DNA of 64,000 bases from Microlunatus capsulatus (lineage in GTDB: Bacteria; Actinomycetota; Actinomycetes; Propionibacteriales; Propionibacteriaceae). Position numbers and translations under genes: made by a program. Under the pieces are notes generated by a model. That model did not search any database, was not told where the DNA came from, and saw only the letters and a list, made by a program, of their open reading frames with translations. How positions within the stretch are numbered: the first letter of the stretch is position 1; each line of letters starts with the position of its first letter. Location of the stretch: NCBI RefSeq assembly GCF_017876495.1, contig NZ_JAGIOB010000001.1:3906001-3970000 (forward strand), given 5' to 3'. Of the stretch, positions 51,824 to 60,574 are shown piece by piece.

Positions 51824-52815
51824 CCGCGGCGCTCGTCGACGGCTACGACGCGGCCCTGTTCGACCTCGACGGCGTGGTCTACCTCGGGCCGGTGGCCGTC
51901 GAGGGCGCTCCCGAGGGCCTGGCCGAGCTGCGCCGGCGCGGGGTCGCGCTCGGCTACGTCACCAACAACGCGGCGCGCTCGCCCGGGGTGGTGGCCGAGC
52001 ACCTCGTGTCCCTGGGGGTGCCGGCCCGGCCCGAGGACGTCGTGACCTCCGCCCAGGCGGCGGCACGGCTGCTGCGCGAGAGGTTCGGCGCGGGAGCGCG
52101 GGTGCTGGCCGTCGGGGGTGAGGGCGTGCTCGCCGCGCTGGCCGAGCAGGACCTGGTCGCCCTGCGCTCCGCCGACGACGACCCGGTCGCGGTGATCCAG
52201 GGCTTCGGCTTCGCGCTGGCCTGGCAGGAGCTCAACGAGGCGGCCATCGCCATCAACCGCGGGGCGCACTGGGTGGCCACCAACGACGACCCGACCCGGC
52301 CCACCGACCGCGGGCTGGTGCCCGGCAACGGCGCCGCCGTGGCCGCCGTGCAGCTGGCCGTCCGGGTCCGTCCCGAGGTCGCCGGCAAGCCCCACCGGCC
52401 GCTGCTCGACGACACGGTCCGGCGCACCGGGGCGCAGCGGCCCGTCTTCGTCGGCGACCGGCTCGACACCGACATCGCCGGCGCGGTCGCGGCCGGCCTG
52501 GACAGCCTGCTGGTGCTCAGCGGGTCGCACGGCCCGCGCGACCTGCTGGAGGCGCCGGACGGGTCGCGGCCCACGCACCTGGGCGCCGACCTGCGGGCGT
52601 TGCTGCAGCCCCCGCGGGAGGCCCGGGTGGAGGGCGACAGCTGCGCGGTGGGGCCGCTGACGGCCACGGTCGAGGGGCAGAGCATCACCCTCGACGGAGC
52701 ACCGGAGGACCCGCTCGACCCCCTGCGGGCCGCGGCCCGGCTGGCCTGGCGGGCGGCCGACGCGGGCCGGCCGCTGGACGTCGACGCCGTGCTGGCCGTC
52801 CTCGGGCTGGGCTGA
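51820..52815 (+). CDS. HAD-IIA family phosphatase (NagD/Rv1692-like)
   Basis: A 331-residue HAD hydrolase. Motif I is FDLDGVVYLG, motif II VTNNAARSP, the Lys of motif III in EVAGKPHRPLL, and motif IV FVGDRLDTDIAGA. The C-terminal 70 residues form an extra domain like that of mycobacterial Rv1692, a glycerol 3-phosphate phosphatase used in lipid recycling; that substrate is plausible here. The GTG overlaps the TPR gene stop by 4 bases, so the two are coupled. Confidence 0.88.
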   Translation: MTAALVDGYDAALFDLDGVVYLGPVAVEGAPEGLAELRRRGVALGYVTNNAARSPGVVAEHLVSLGVPARPEDVVTSAQAAARLLRERFGAGARVLAVGGEGVLAALAEQDLVALRSADDDPVAVIQGFGFALAWQELNEAAIAINRGAHWVATNDDPTRPTDRGLVPGNGAAVAAVQLAVRVRPEVAGKPHRPLLDDTVRRTGAQRPVFVGDRLDTDIAGAVAAGLDSLLVLSGSHGPRDLLEAPDGSRPTHLGADLRALLQPPREARVEGDSCAVGPLTATVEGQSITLDGAPEDPLDPLRAAARLAWRAADAGRPLDVDAVLAVLGLG

Positions 52816-52818
52816 GCC

Positions 52819-53181
52819 TCAGCGCCGCCGGCGGACGGTGACCGGGCCGGCGGCGGTCGAGCCGTCGACCACCCGCCCGCCCTGCACGATCTCGGCCTCG
52901 CCGGCCGCGACCAGCCGCCGCGCCGCCCGGCGCACGGGCTCCAGCTGCGCGCGCCAGTCGTCCGCGTCGACGGCGCGGGCCACGTCGACGTCGCCGACGC
53001 CCTTCGGCGCGGTCCGCAGCAGGGTCCGCAGCCGCTCCTCGAGCGCGCGGTCGGCCTCGCTCACCCCCCGGGAGCGGCAGCCGGCGCTGCAGTAGAGGAC
53101 CTCGTCCCAGTCGCGCTCCCACTTCTTCCGCCAGGTGATGCGGCGGCCGCAGGAGCGGCACGGCTTGCTCGGCGGGGGCAC
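52819..53181 (-). CDS. DUF2256 plus DUF3253 protein
   Basis: A 120-residue fusion. The N-terminal DUF2256 is a small zinc-finger-like unit: C8-x2-C11, then WRKKW, then C31-x3-C35 ([10 protein letters not shown]). The C-terminal DUF3253 ([14 protein letters not shown] to [15 protein letters not shown]) looks like a winged helix. DUF2256 genes frequently neighbour cryptochrome/photolyase genes, and a photolyase-like gene lies 3 kb away here. Only 3 bp separate its stop from that of the HAD gene. A DNA-related role is inferred. Confidence 0.85.
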   Translation of the reverse strand: MPPPSKPCRSCGRRITWRKKWERDWDEVLYCSAGCRSRGVSEADRALEERLRTLLRTAPKGVGDVDVARAVDADDWRAQLEPVRRAARRLVAAGEAEIVQGGRVVDGSTAAGPVTVRRRR

Positions 53182-53264
53182 CCGACCAGTGTGCCGCGGC
53201 CGGCCGCGCCCCGCTCGGCCGCGGCGCCGCCGGGGCTGTCGGAGGTGGTCGCTACGGTGAGCGC

Positions 53265-54053
53265 ATGAGCGACGACAACTACGGCCTGCCGGCCGTCTCC
53301 CTCGGCCCGGTGTCCATGCCGCTGCTGGGCTTCGGGACCTGGCAGATCAGCGACGACGACGTCACCGCGGCAGTCGGCACCGCCCTGGAGACGGGGTACC
53401 GGCACCTCGACACCGCCACCGGCTACGGCAACGAGGCCGGCATCGGCCGCGCCCTCGCCGCCGCCGGGCTGGCGCGCGAGGACGTCTTCGTCACCACCAA
53501 GCTGCCCCCCGACCACGGCGGCCGGGAGCGGCAGACCATCGAGGAGAGCCTGACCAAGCTGGGCCTGGACCACGTCGACCTGTGGCTGGTGCACTGGCCG
53601 CCCGGCGGCGAGGCGGCGCCCGAGGTCTGGCAGGAGGTGGTGCGGGCCCAGCAGGACGGGCTGGTGACCAGCGTCGGCGTGAGCAACTACTCGCTGGCGC
53701 AGATCGACGAGATCACCGCGGCGGTCGGCGTCGCGCCGGCGGTCAACCAGATCAAGTGGGGCCCGCTGCTCTACGACGTCGCCGAGGTGGACGGCCTCCG
53801 CGAGCGCGGGGTGGTGCTGGAGGGTTACAGCCCGCTCAAGGCCACCGACCTCGACGACCCGGTGCTGGGCGGGATCGCGGCCGAGCACGGGGTGACCCCG
53901 GCGCAGGTCGTCATCGCCTGGCACGTGGCCCACGGCTTCGTGGTCATCCCCAAGTCCTCGCGGCCGGAGCGGATCATCGCCAACGCCGAGGCCGTCCGGG
54001 TGCCGCTCACCGTGGAGCAGGTGGAGGCCGTCGACGGCCTCGCCCGCGGCTGA
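53265..54053 (+). CDS. Aldo/keto reductase (2,5-diketo-D-gluconate reductase-like)
   Basis: A 262-residue short AKR of the AKR5 type. The catalytic tetrad is D49 and Y54 (DTATGYG), K79 (TTKLPPDH) and H110 (WLVHWP). The C-terminal NADPH motif is [19 protein letters not shown] follows TACGGT (53253-53258) by 6 nt with no ribosome site. NADPH-dependent reduction of small aldehydes or ketones is expected. Confidence 0.9.
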   Translation: MSDDNYGLPAVSLGPVSMPLLGFGTWQISDDDVTAAVGTALETGYRHLDTATGYGNEAGIGRALAAAGLAREDVFVTTKLPPDHGGRERQTIEESLTKLGLDHVDLWLVHWPPGGEAAPEVWQEVVRAQQDGLVTSVGVSNYSLAQIDEITAAVGVAPAVNQIKWGPLLYDVAEVDGLRERGVVLEGYSPLKATDLDDPVLGGIAAEHGVTPAQVVIAWHVAHGFVVIPKSSRPERIIANAEAVRVPLTVEQVEAVDGLARG

Positions 54054-54109
54054 GCACCACCACCACGTCCCGCCTCTCCACCCCGACCAGACAGGACCCA
54101 GGGCCGATC

Positions 54110-55555
54110 ATGACCCGCACGGACGCACGCCCCGTGGTGCTCGCCGCCCCGGACGACCTGCTGCTGCCCGACCTGGCCGACCTGGCCGGGCCCGACGGCA
54201 CGGTGGAGGTCGTCCAGCACGCGCTGGCCGACGAGTACCTCGACACCGACGACGGCGACCTGGCCGCGGGCGGGGTGAGCCTGCGACGCCGGAGCGGACC
54301 CGTCGACGCGGGCTGGCTGCTGCGGCTGCCGGCGGGCAGCGAGCCGGCGGAGCTGGCCAGTGCGTCCAGCGCCCGGACGCCGCCGGCCGCGCTGGCCGCC
54401 GCGTCGCTCGGGCTCACCCGCGGGCACGCCCTGCGTCCGGTCGCCGAGGTCACCACGCAGCAGACGGTGACGCGGCTCGTCGGCGCGGACGGCGATCTGC
54501 GGGCCGAGGTGGCCGACGAGCGGACCAGCAGCACGACGTTGGGCCACGTGAGCCGGCTGGACCACTGGCGCACCGTGGTGGTGCGTCCCGGGGACGACGG
54601 CACCGCCGACCGGGTGGTGGCGCGGCTGCGGGAGCTCGGCGCGCGCCCGGCGGGCCCGTCCGGGCCGCTCGAGGACGCGCTGGGGCTGGCTGCGGTCGCC
54701 CCCGCGCCCGGGACGCAGACCCTCGCCGACCTCGTCGGTCGCTACGTCGGCGAGCAGTGCGACCAGATCGCCCGGGGTGACCTCGCGCTGCGGCTCGGCG
54801 AGCCCCGGGTGCACCGCACCCGGGTCGCGATCCGACGGCTCCGGAGCACCCTGCGGGTGTTCGCCGACCTGCTGGACCCCGAGCCCACCGCCCGGCTGGA
54901 GGCCGACCTCGTCTGGTGGTCGGGCCTGCTCGGCCAGGTCCGCGACCGCGAGGTGCTGGCGGCGCGACTGGCCCGCCAGCTGGCGGCCCTGCCGCCCGAG
55001 CTGGTCCTGGGCCCGGTGGTGGCCGACGTCGACGCGACCCTCGGCCGCGAGCGGGCCCAGCACCTGCGCCGGGCCGAGGCCGAGCTGGCCGGGTCGCGCC
55101 TGCTGGGCCTGCTCGAGTCCCTCGTCCGCTGGCGCACCGAGCCGCCCTTCCTCGAGGGCGCCTCGGCCCCCGCCGACGCCGTCCGGCCCTACGTCACCGG
55201 CGCCGGTCGCACAGCCCGCAAGCGGCTCCGGACTGCGGCCGGTGAGAGCCCGGGCCCTCGTCAGGAGGAGCGGCTGCACCGGGCGCGGAAGGCGGCCAAG
55301 CGGGCCCGCTACGCGGCCGAGCTCGCCGAGCCGGCGTGGCCCCGCGCGGCCCGGCACGCGCGCCGCGCCGAGAAGCTGCAGACCCTGCTCGGCGAGCACC
55401 AGGACAGCGTCGTGAGCGAGGCGTTCCTGCTGCGGGCCGGGTCGGCCGCGGGCGGTCGGCGGGGGCACAACGGCTTCACCTACGGGCTGCTGCTGGCGGG
55501 CGAGCGCCGGCGGGCGTCCCGGGTCCGGCGCCGGGTGCGCCGCCGGGCCGGCTGA
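54110..55555 (+). CDS. CYTH and CHAD domain protein
   Basis: A 481-residue protein. Residues about 1-190 resemble CYTH (triphosphate tunnel) with EYLDTDDGDLAAGGVSLRRR, but the N-terminal ExExK metal/phosphate motif of CYTH is not visible. Residues about 205-480 are a CHAD domain, an alpha-helical, His/Arg-rich polyphosphate-binding unit with VHRTRVAIRRLRSTLRVF and RLHRARKAAKRARYAAEL. CHAD proteins bind polyphosphate granules. The CYTH half may be non-catalytic. Start ATG at 54110. Confidence 0.88.
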   Translation: MTRTDARPVVLAAPDDLLLPDLADLAGPDGTVEVVQHALADEYLDTDDGDLAAGGVSLRRRSGPVDAGWLLRLPAGSEPAELASASSARTPPAALAAASLGLTRGHALRPVAEVTTQQTVTRLVGADGDLRAEVADERTSSTTLGHVSRLDHWRTVVVRPGDDGTADRVVARLRELGARPAGPSGPLEDALGLAAVAPAPGTQTLADLVGRYVGEQCDQIARGDLALRLGEPRVHRTRVAIRRLRSTLRVFADLLDPEPTARLEADLVWWSGLLGQVRDREVLAARLARQLAALPPELVLGPVVADVDATLGRERAQHLRRAEAELAGSRLLGLLESLVRWRTEPPFLEGASAPADAVRPYVTGAGRTARKRLRTAAGESPGPRQEERLHRARKAAKRARYAAELAEPAWPRAARHARRAEKLQTLLGEHQDSVVSEAFLLRAGSAAGGRRGHNGFTYGLLLAGERRRASRVRRRVRRRAG

Positions 55556-55644
55556 GGGCGGCCCACCGGACCCCGGCGCGGGCGCCCGTGGCAGGCTCGG
55601 AGGCACGGGGGCGCCGCCCGGTGCCCGCCGGAGAGAGGAAGCCG

Positions 55645-56130
55645 ATGAGTGACGAGAAGCACGGCGCGGCCAAGCTGGTCGAGCTGGCCAAGGACATCAA
55701 GGTGGCCATGTTCACCACGACCGACGACGAGGGCCACTACGTGAGCCGTCCGATGTCCGCCCAGCACGTGGAGGACGACAGCGACCTCTGGTTCTTCGCC
55801 GAGCGCTCCTCGAGCGTGGTGGCCCACATCGCCGCCCGCCCGCACGTCGGGGTCACGCTGAGCTCCAACGACACCTGGATCTCCATCGACGGCGAGGCCC
55901 AGGTCGTCGAGGACGTGGCCAAGGCCAAGGAGCTGTGGAACGCCTGGGTCGAGGCCTGGCTGCCGCAGGGTCCGGAGGACCCGGAGGTCGTCCTGATCAA
56001 GGTCGAGGGCCACACGGGCGAGTACTGGGACACCCCCGGCGGCACCGTCGCCTCGGTGCTCAGCTTCGTCAAGGCCAAGACGACGGGCCAGCGCTACGAG
56101 GGCTCGGAGAACGAGACCGTCCAGCTCTGA
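55645..56130 (+). CDS. Pyridoxamine 5'-phosphate oxidase-like protein (general stress protein 26 type)
   Basis: A 161-residue split-barrel flavoprotein-like protein. DIKVAMFTTTDDEGHYVSRPM and DLWFFAERSSSVVAHIAARPHVGVTL are typical of the GSP26 group. It probably binds FMN or F420 and may reduce small molecules under stress. The start has GAGAGGAAG upstream. Followed at once by a perfect palindromic hairpin. Confidence 0.85.
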   Translation: MSDEKHGAAKLVELAKDIKVAMFTTTDDEGHYVSRPMSAQHVEDDSDLWFFAERSSSVVAHIAARPHVGVTLSSNDTWISIDGEAQVVEDVAKAKELWNAWVEAWLPQGPEDPEVVLIKVEGHTGEYWDTPGGTVASVLSFVKAKTTGQRYEGSENETVQL

Positions 56131-56137
56131 GCTGTCC

Positions 56138-56165
56138 GGCGCCACCCGGTCGACCGGGTGGCGCC
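56138..56165 (+). terminator. Perfect 12-bp hairpin after the stress-protein gene
   Basis: GGCGCCACCCGG (56138-56149), loop TCGA, CCGGGTGGCGCC (56154-56165). It lies 8 bp after the stop and 50 bp before the end of the convergent photolyase-like gene, so it can serve both strands. No T tract. Confidence 0.7.
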
Positions 56166-56214
56166 GTCCCGGCGCCCCGACCTCGAGACCCCGCCCAGCC
56201 CCCCGGCCTCCGCC

Positions 56215-57441
56215 TCAGACCTTCAGGTCCTTCCGCCACCCGCTGAACGAGCGCAGCGTCGCCGTCCGCGGGCGGGCCAGCCAGGGCCACGGGTGCACCT
56301 CGACAGGTCGCAGCTGCGCCGACCGGCGGGCCCAGCCCGGCACGGGGGTCCAGGTGGCGGCGAGCGACCGCCCGGCCAGCTCGTCGGCGACGGAGCCCCG
56401 CCGCACCTCCAGCGGCCGCCGCTCGGCCAGGTCGCCCAGGCACTCCGCGAGGAAGACCAGCCGCTTGCCCGAGAGCCGCAGCCGCCGCAGCAGCGGCTCG
56501 TCGAAGACGAAGACCGCCGGCCGGTCGGGGTCCGAGGCCAGCGCCGGGTCGTCGTCGCCCAGGGACTCCGCCGTCAGCCACACCTCCTCGGCACCCCCGC
56601 CCTCGACCTCGGCGGGTCCCGCCGGCACGGGCCCGCGGCCCAGGTCGGGCCCGTCCACCGCCGGCCCGGGCTGGGCGTCCGGCCACTCCTGCACCGGGCA
56701 CCGGTCCGCGAGCGGGCAGCGCCGGCAGAGCGACGGCGCCCGCTTCTCCACCTGCCAGCGGCTGAACCCGTAGGCCTTCCCGCTGCCGGTGCCCGTCGTC
56801 CACTGCCAGCCCAGCCGGTTGGACGCCCGCGAGCCGTCGAGCAGGTGCGCGTACATCTCCTGCTCGCCGACCCGCCAGTCGGCCCCGGCCCGCACCGTCC
56901 ACTGCGAGGCCAGCCACATCCTGGTCTGGTTCACCAGCCAGCCGTCGCGGTGCAGCTCGTCGGTGACGGCGGCCATGCACGCCATCTCCTGCGGCCACGG
57001 CTCGCCGGTCCAGACGGCAGCCCCGGCGCTCGGCTGCTCCCGGCGGAGCGCCTGCCCGTTCGCCGTCCCCACCCGCGCGTAGAGGTGGCGGGCGTACTCG
57101 GCCCACAGCAGCTCGTCGCGGTAGCGGCTGCGGTCCTGCTGCGGCGCCGAGCGCACCGCCGACCAGACGGCGGGCAGCGTGAGCAGGCCGTGCCGCAGGT
57201 AGGGCGACATCCGGCTGGCGCCGCGGGCCGAGGGCGGCAGCACCTGGCTGCGCCGCCGCGCGTAGCCGGCGACGTCCAGGCCCGCGAGGGCGGCGTCGGC
57301 CGCGGCCTGGCCGCCCCGGAAGCCGCCGGCGACCACCCCGTCGGGACCTTCCAGGGTCAGGTCGCCGAGGTGCTCGGCGACCCACGCCTCGGCGGCGCCG
57401 GCGTGGGGGCGGGGCGGGGGCGGGGCGGGGAGGAGGGGCAC
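56215..57441 (-). CDS. Photolyase/cryptochrome-like protein with permuted domains and an Fe-S-type Cys pattern
   Basis: A 408-residue protein. Residues about 70-240 are a photolyase FAD-binding domain: SPYLRHGLLTLPAVW, ELLWAEYARHLY, GWLVNQTRMWLA, then ASNRLGWQWTTGTGSG. Residues about 286-390 resemble the antenna-binding alpha/beta domain that normally comes first: VWLTAESLGDDDPALA, AVFVFDEPLLRRL, GKRLVFLAECLGDLAE. So the domain order is swapped. C155, C239, C242 and C248 follow the C-x(80-90)-C-x2-C-xn-C order of Fe-S bacterial photolyases, and C155 sits in the same helix context. The Asp of the usual GTGTD is replaced by Ser/Gly. GTG at 57441. DNA repair or blue-light sensing is inferred. 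Confidence 0.78.
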   Translation of the reverse strand: MPLLPAPPPPRPHAGAAEAWVAEHLGDLTLEGPDGVVAGGFRGGQAAADAALAGLDVAGYARRRSQVLPPSARGASRMSPYLRHGLLTLPAVWSAVRSAPQQDRSRYRDELLWAEYARHLYARVGTANGQALRREQPSAGAAVWTGEPWPQEMACMAAVTDELHRDGWLVNQTRMWLASQWTVRAGADWRVGEQEMYAHLLDGSRASNRLGWQWTTGTGSGKAYGFSRWQVEKRAPSLCRRCPLADRCPVQEWPDAQPGPAVDGPDLGRGPVPAGPAEVEGGGAEEVWLTAESLGDDDPALASDPDRPAVFVFDEPLLRRLRLSGKRLVFLAECLGDLAERRPLEVRRGSVADELAGRSLAATWTPVPGWARRSAQLRPVEVHPWPWLARPRTATLRSFSGWRKDLKV

Positions 57442-57531
57442 GCCGCGAGTGTGCCAGCCGCCTCCGACAGCCCCGGCCGGCCGAGCGCGACCCGGCGGCA
57501 GCGGCCGGGGGAGGTGCGGCAGGATCGGGCC

Positions 57532-58344
57532 ATGGCCCACCTGCGCTGCGACTTCTACTCCGACGCCCTGGCCCTCAGCACGTCGATGACGGTGCTGCTG
57601 CCCCAGCCGACGACCACCCAGATCGGGCTGACCGGCCAGGCGGGCAGCGAGCCCCCGCCGGTCCTCTACCTGCTGCACGGTCTCAGCGACGACGACACCA
57701 CCTGGCTGCGCCGGACCTCGGTCGAGCGCTACGTGTCCGAGCTGGGCTGGGCGGTGGTGATGCCGCAGGTGCACCGCAGCTTCTACGCCGACGAGCACAC
57801 CGGCGGCGCCTTCTGGACCTTCGTCAGCGAGGAGCTGCCGGCCCTGGTGGACCGCTTCTTCCGGGTCTCCACCGCCCGCGCCGACACCTTCGTCGCCGGG
57901 CTCTCGATGGGCGGCTACGGCGCGTTCAAGCTGGCGCTGCGCCAGCCCCACCGCTTCGCGGCCGCGGCCAGCCTGTCCGGCGTGCTGGACCTCGGCGCGC
58001 TGGTCCGCAGCGGCGACCTGCCGCCCTCGCCGGACCACCGGATGCTCACCCGGATCCTCGGCCCCCAGCGGGTGCTGGCGCCCGAGGACGACCTGCTGGA
58101 GCTCGTCCGGCGGGCGGACCCGGCGGCGCTGCCGGCGCTGCACCTCAGCTGCGGCACCGAGGACGTCCTGCTGGAGGGCAACCGGACCTTCACGGCCGCC
58201 TGCGCCGCGGCAGGCGTACCCGTGACCACCGCCTACCCGCCCGGCGAGCACGAGTGGGGGCTCTGGGACGCCGGCCTCGTCGACGTGCTGACCTTCTTCG
58301 ACCAGGTGCGGCGGGGCGCGGCCGACCCGGAGGTGGCGGCGTGA
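57532..58344 (+). CDS. Alpha/beta hydrolase, esterase D/antigen 85-like
   Basis: A 270-residue esterase of the Est/FrmB-Ag85 type. The oxyanion stretch YLLHGLSDDDTTWL, nucleophile in GLSMGGYGAFKLAL (Ser about 126), an Asp near HLSCGTEDVLL and a His in GEHEWGLWD complete the triad. No signal peptide, so it is cytoplasmic, more like S-formylglutathione hydrolase or acyl esterases than mycolyltransferases. ATG follows CAGGAT (57520-57525) by 6 nt. Overlaps the next gene by 4 bases (GTGA). Confidence 0.87.
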   Translation: MAHLRCDFYSDALALSTSMTVLLPQPTTTQIGLTGQAGSEPPPVLYLLHGLSDDDTTWLRRTSVERYVSELGWAVVMPQVHRSFYADEHTGGAFWTFVSEELPALVDRFFRVSTARADTFVAGLSMGGYGAFKLALRQPHRFAAAASLSGVLDLGALVRSGDLPPSPDHRMLTRILGPQRVLAPEDDLLELVRRADPAALPALHLSCGTEDVLLEGNRTFTAACAAAGVPVTTAYPPGEHEWGLWDAGLVDVLTFFDQVRRGAADPEVAA

Positions 58345-59078
58345 TCGCGCTGGACGTCGTCGAGGGCGTGCACGCGGTCACCCACGCGCACACCAACTGC
58401 TACGTCGTGGAGGGCGAGGACGGCATCACGCTCGTCGACGCCGCCTTCCCGTCCACCTGGCCGCTCGTGGAGCGGGCCATCGCGCTGGCCGGCCGCCGCG
58501 TCGACGAGGTGCGGGGCCTGGTCATCACCCACGGCCACTTCGACCACGTCGGCTTCGCCCGGCACCTCCAGCAGCGCCACGGCGTCCCCGTGTGGGCGCA
58601 CCCCGGCGACCACCACCTGACCCGGCACCCCTACCGCTACCGGCCCCAGCAGCCGCGCCTGCTGCACCCGCTCACCCACCCGCGCGGCCTGCCCGTGCTC
58701 GCCTCGATGGTCGCCGCCGGCGCCCTGCGCGTGCCCGGGGTGCGGGCGGACCAGTCGCTGCTCCCCGGGCCGCTGCCGCTGCCCGGCGGGATGGAGGTGC
58801 TGCACACGCCCGGTCACACCGACGGCGAGTGCGTCCTGCACCTGCCCGGGCGCCGGGCGCTGCTGACCGGCGACGCCCTGGTCACCCTCGACCCCTACAA
58901 CGGGCGCCGCGGGCCCCGGGTCATCGCGCCGTCGGCCACCCACGACACCGAGCAGGCGCGGACCTCCCTGGGCCCGCTGGCCGACCTCGACGTCGACCAC
59001 GTCCTCCCCGGCCACGGGGAGGTCTGGTCCGGCGGGGTGGCTGCGGCCGTCGCCCGGGCCCGCCGGACCAGGTCCTAG
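58341..59078 (+). CDS. MBL-fold metallohydrolase
   Basis: A 245-residue metallo-beta-lactamase fold enzyme with the full metal signature: THGHFDHVG, HTPGHTDGECVL, LTGDAL and LPGHGEVW. Glyoxalase II/hydroxyacyl thioester hydrolase-like in outline. Being translationally coupled to the esterase before it, the two may act on the same ester or thiol adduct (for example in a mycothiol route); inference. Tail-to-tail with the G6PD-like gene, one base between stops. Confidence 0.88.
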   Translation: MIALDVVEGVHAVTHAHTNCYVVEGEDGITLVDAAFPSTWPLVERAIALAGRRVDEVRGLVITHGHFDHVGFARHLQQRHGVPVWAHPGDHHLTRHPYRYRPQQPRLLHPLTHPRGLPVLASMVAAGALRVPGVRADQSLLPGPLPLPGGMEVLHTPGHTDGECVLHLPGRRALLTGDALVTLDPYNGRRGPRVIAPSATHDTEQARTSLGPLADLDVDHVLPGHGEVWSGGVAAAVARARRTRS

Positions 59079-59079
59079 G

Positions 59080-60450
59080 TCAGGACCAGCCGGCCGGGCC
59101 GTCGGAGCCCGCCGGGTACTCCTCGAGCGCCACGTCGCCGGCGCGCCAGGCCTGCAGGACGGGGTCGACGATCCGCCAGCACTGCTCCGCGGTGTCCCCG
59201 CGCACCGACAGCAGCGGGTCGCCGTCCAGCACGCCCGCGAGCACCTCCCCGTAGGGCGGCAGCCGGCCGGCGCCCAGCTCGACGTCCATCTCCACGTGGT
59301 CGAGCTCCAGCGGGTCGGCGGGCCCGTTCACGTTGAGCCCGAGGGTGATCCGGTCCGGGCCCATGACCAGCCGGAGCCGGTCCGGCAGGGCGTCGCCGGT
59401 CAGCCCGACCGGCACGTGCGCCGCCGGCTTGAAGGTCACCAGCACCTCCTTGCGCTTGACGCCCAGCGCCTTGCCCGAGCGCAGCCGGAAGGGCACCCCG
59501 GACCAGCGGCCGTTGTCGATCTCCACCACCAGCTCGGCCAGGGTCTCGGTGCCCCGGTCGGGGTCCACCCCCGGCTCGGCGGCGTAGTCGGGGACGTCGC
59601 GCCCCTCGACCTGCCCGGCGGTGTAGCGGGCACGCCGGCCGGCTGTCGTCGGGTCGCCGCCCCGCACCCGGCAGGCCCGCAGCACCTGCGCCTTCGCGTC
59701 GCGCAGGTCGGTCTCGTCCACCGCCGCCGGCGGCTCCATGGCCACCAGGGCCAGCACCTGCAGCAGGTGGGACTGGATCATGTCCATCAGCGCCCCGGCG
59801 GAGTCGTAGTAGCGCGCCCGGTTCTCCAGCGCCAGCTGCTCGTCGAAGACGATGTCGACCCGCTCGACGTGCAGGTTGTTCCAGACCGGCTCGAACAGCC
59901 GGTTGGCGAACCGCAGCCCGAGCAGGTTGAGCACCGTCGAGCGGCCCAGGAAGTGGTCGACCCGGTGCACCTGTGCTTCGGGCACCAGCCGGGTCAGCAG
60001 CCGGTTGAGGTCGGCCGCGCTGGCCTGGTCGGTGCCGAAGGGCTTCTCCAGAACCAGGACGGTACCCTCGGGCAGCTCGACGTCCAGCAGCGCCGTGCAG
60101 GCCTTGACGGTCACGGCGGGCGGCAGGGCGAAGTAGAGGGCGGGCGGCGCGTCGCAGGAGGCCAGCAGCGTGCTCAGGGCGCCCCCGTCGGTGACGTCGG
60201 TCTGCTGGTAGCGGGTGGTCGCCAGCACCGCGTCGAGCGTCGCGGGGGAGACCTCGGCCGCGCCGAAGGAGGTGCGGACCCGGTCCTGCCAGGTCGCGTC
60301 GTCCCAGTCCTCCGCGCCGGCCCCGACGAGGACGAGGTCGCGGCGGTCGGGCTCGGCCTCCAGGAGGTCGGCCAGCGCCGGCAGCAGCAGCCGCCCGGCG
60401 AGGTCGCCGCTGGCGCCGAGCAGCAGGAAGGTGCGGATCGGGCTGCTCAT
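59080..60450 (-). CDS. Glucose-6-phosphate dehydrogenase family protein
   Basis: A 456-residue G6PD homologue, shorter than the usual 490-515. It keeps the nucleotide loop GASGDLAGR (residues 12-20), EKPFGTD, and the active-site RVDHFLGR, plus KRKEVLVTFK. There is no opcA, pgl, tal or tkt next to it as in actinobacterial pentose-phosphate operons, so it is probably a second, specialised paralogue. Start at 60450 (GAGGAC upstream) is preferred over the in-frame ATG at 60522. Confidence 0.88.
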   Translation of the reverse strand: MSSPIRTFLLLGASGDLAGRLLLPALADLLEAEPDRRDLVLVGAGAEDWDDATWQDRVRTSFGAAEVSPATLDAVLATTRYQQTDVTDGGALSTLLASCDAPPALYFALPPAVTVKACTALLDVELPEGTVLVLEKPFGTDQASAADLNRLLTRLVPEAQVHRVDHFLGRSTVLNLLGLRFANRLFEPVWNNLHVERVDIVFDEQLALENRARYYDSAGALMDMIQSHLLQVLALVAMEPPAAVDETDLRDAKAQVLRACRVRGGDPTTAGRRARYTAGQVEGRDVPDYAAEPGVDPDRGTETLAELVVEIDNGRWSGVPFRLRSGKALGVKRKEVLVTFKPAAHVPVGLTGDALPDRLRLVMGPDRITLGLNVNGPADPLELDHVEMDVELGAGRLPPYGEVLAGVLDGDPLLSVRGDTAEQCWRIVDPVLQAWRAGDVALEEYPAGSDGPAGWS

Positions 60451-60574
60451 CGGACGTCCTCGTTCCCAGCCGACCCGGCTGCCGCGCCCGGTCGGGAGCG
60501 GTCGGGGTCGGTCTGGGCTCACCGTACCGAGACCCCGCCCCGCGCCGGCGGAGGTCCCTTGGCAGGCTGGGGTG

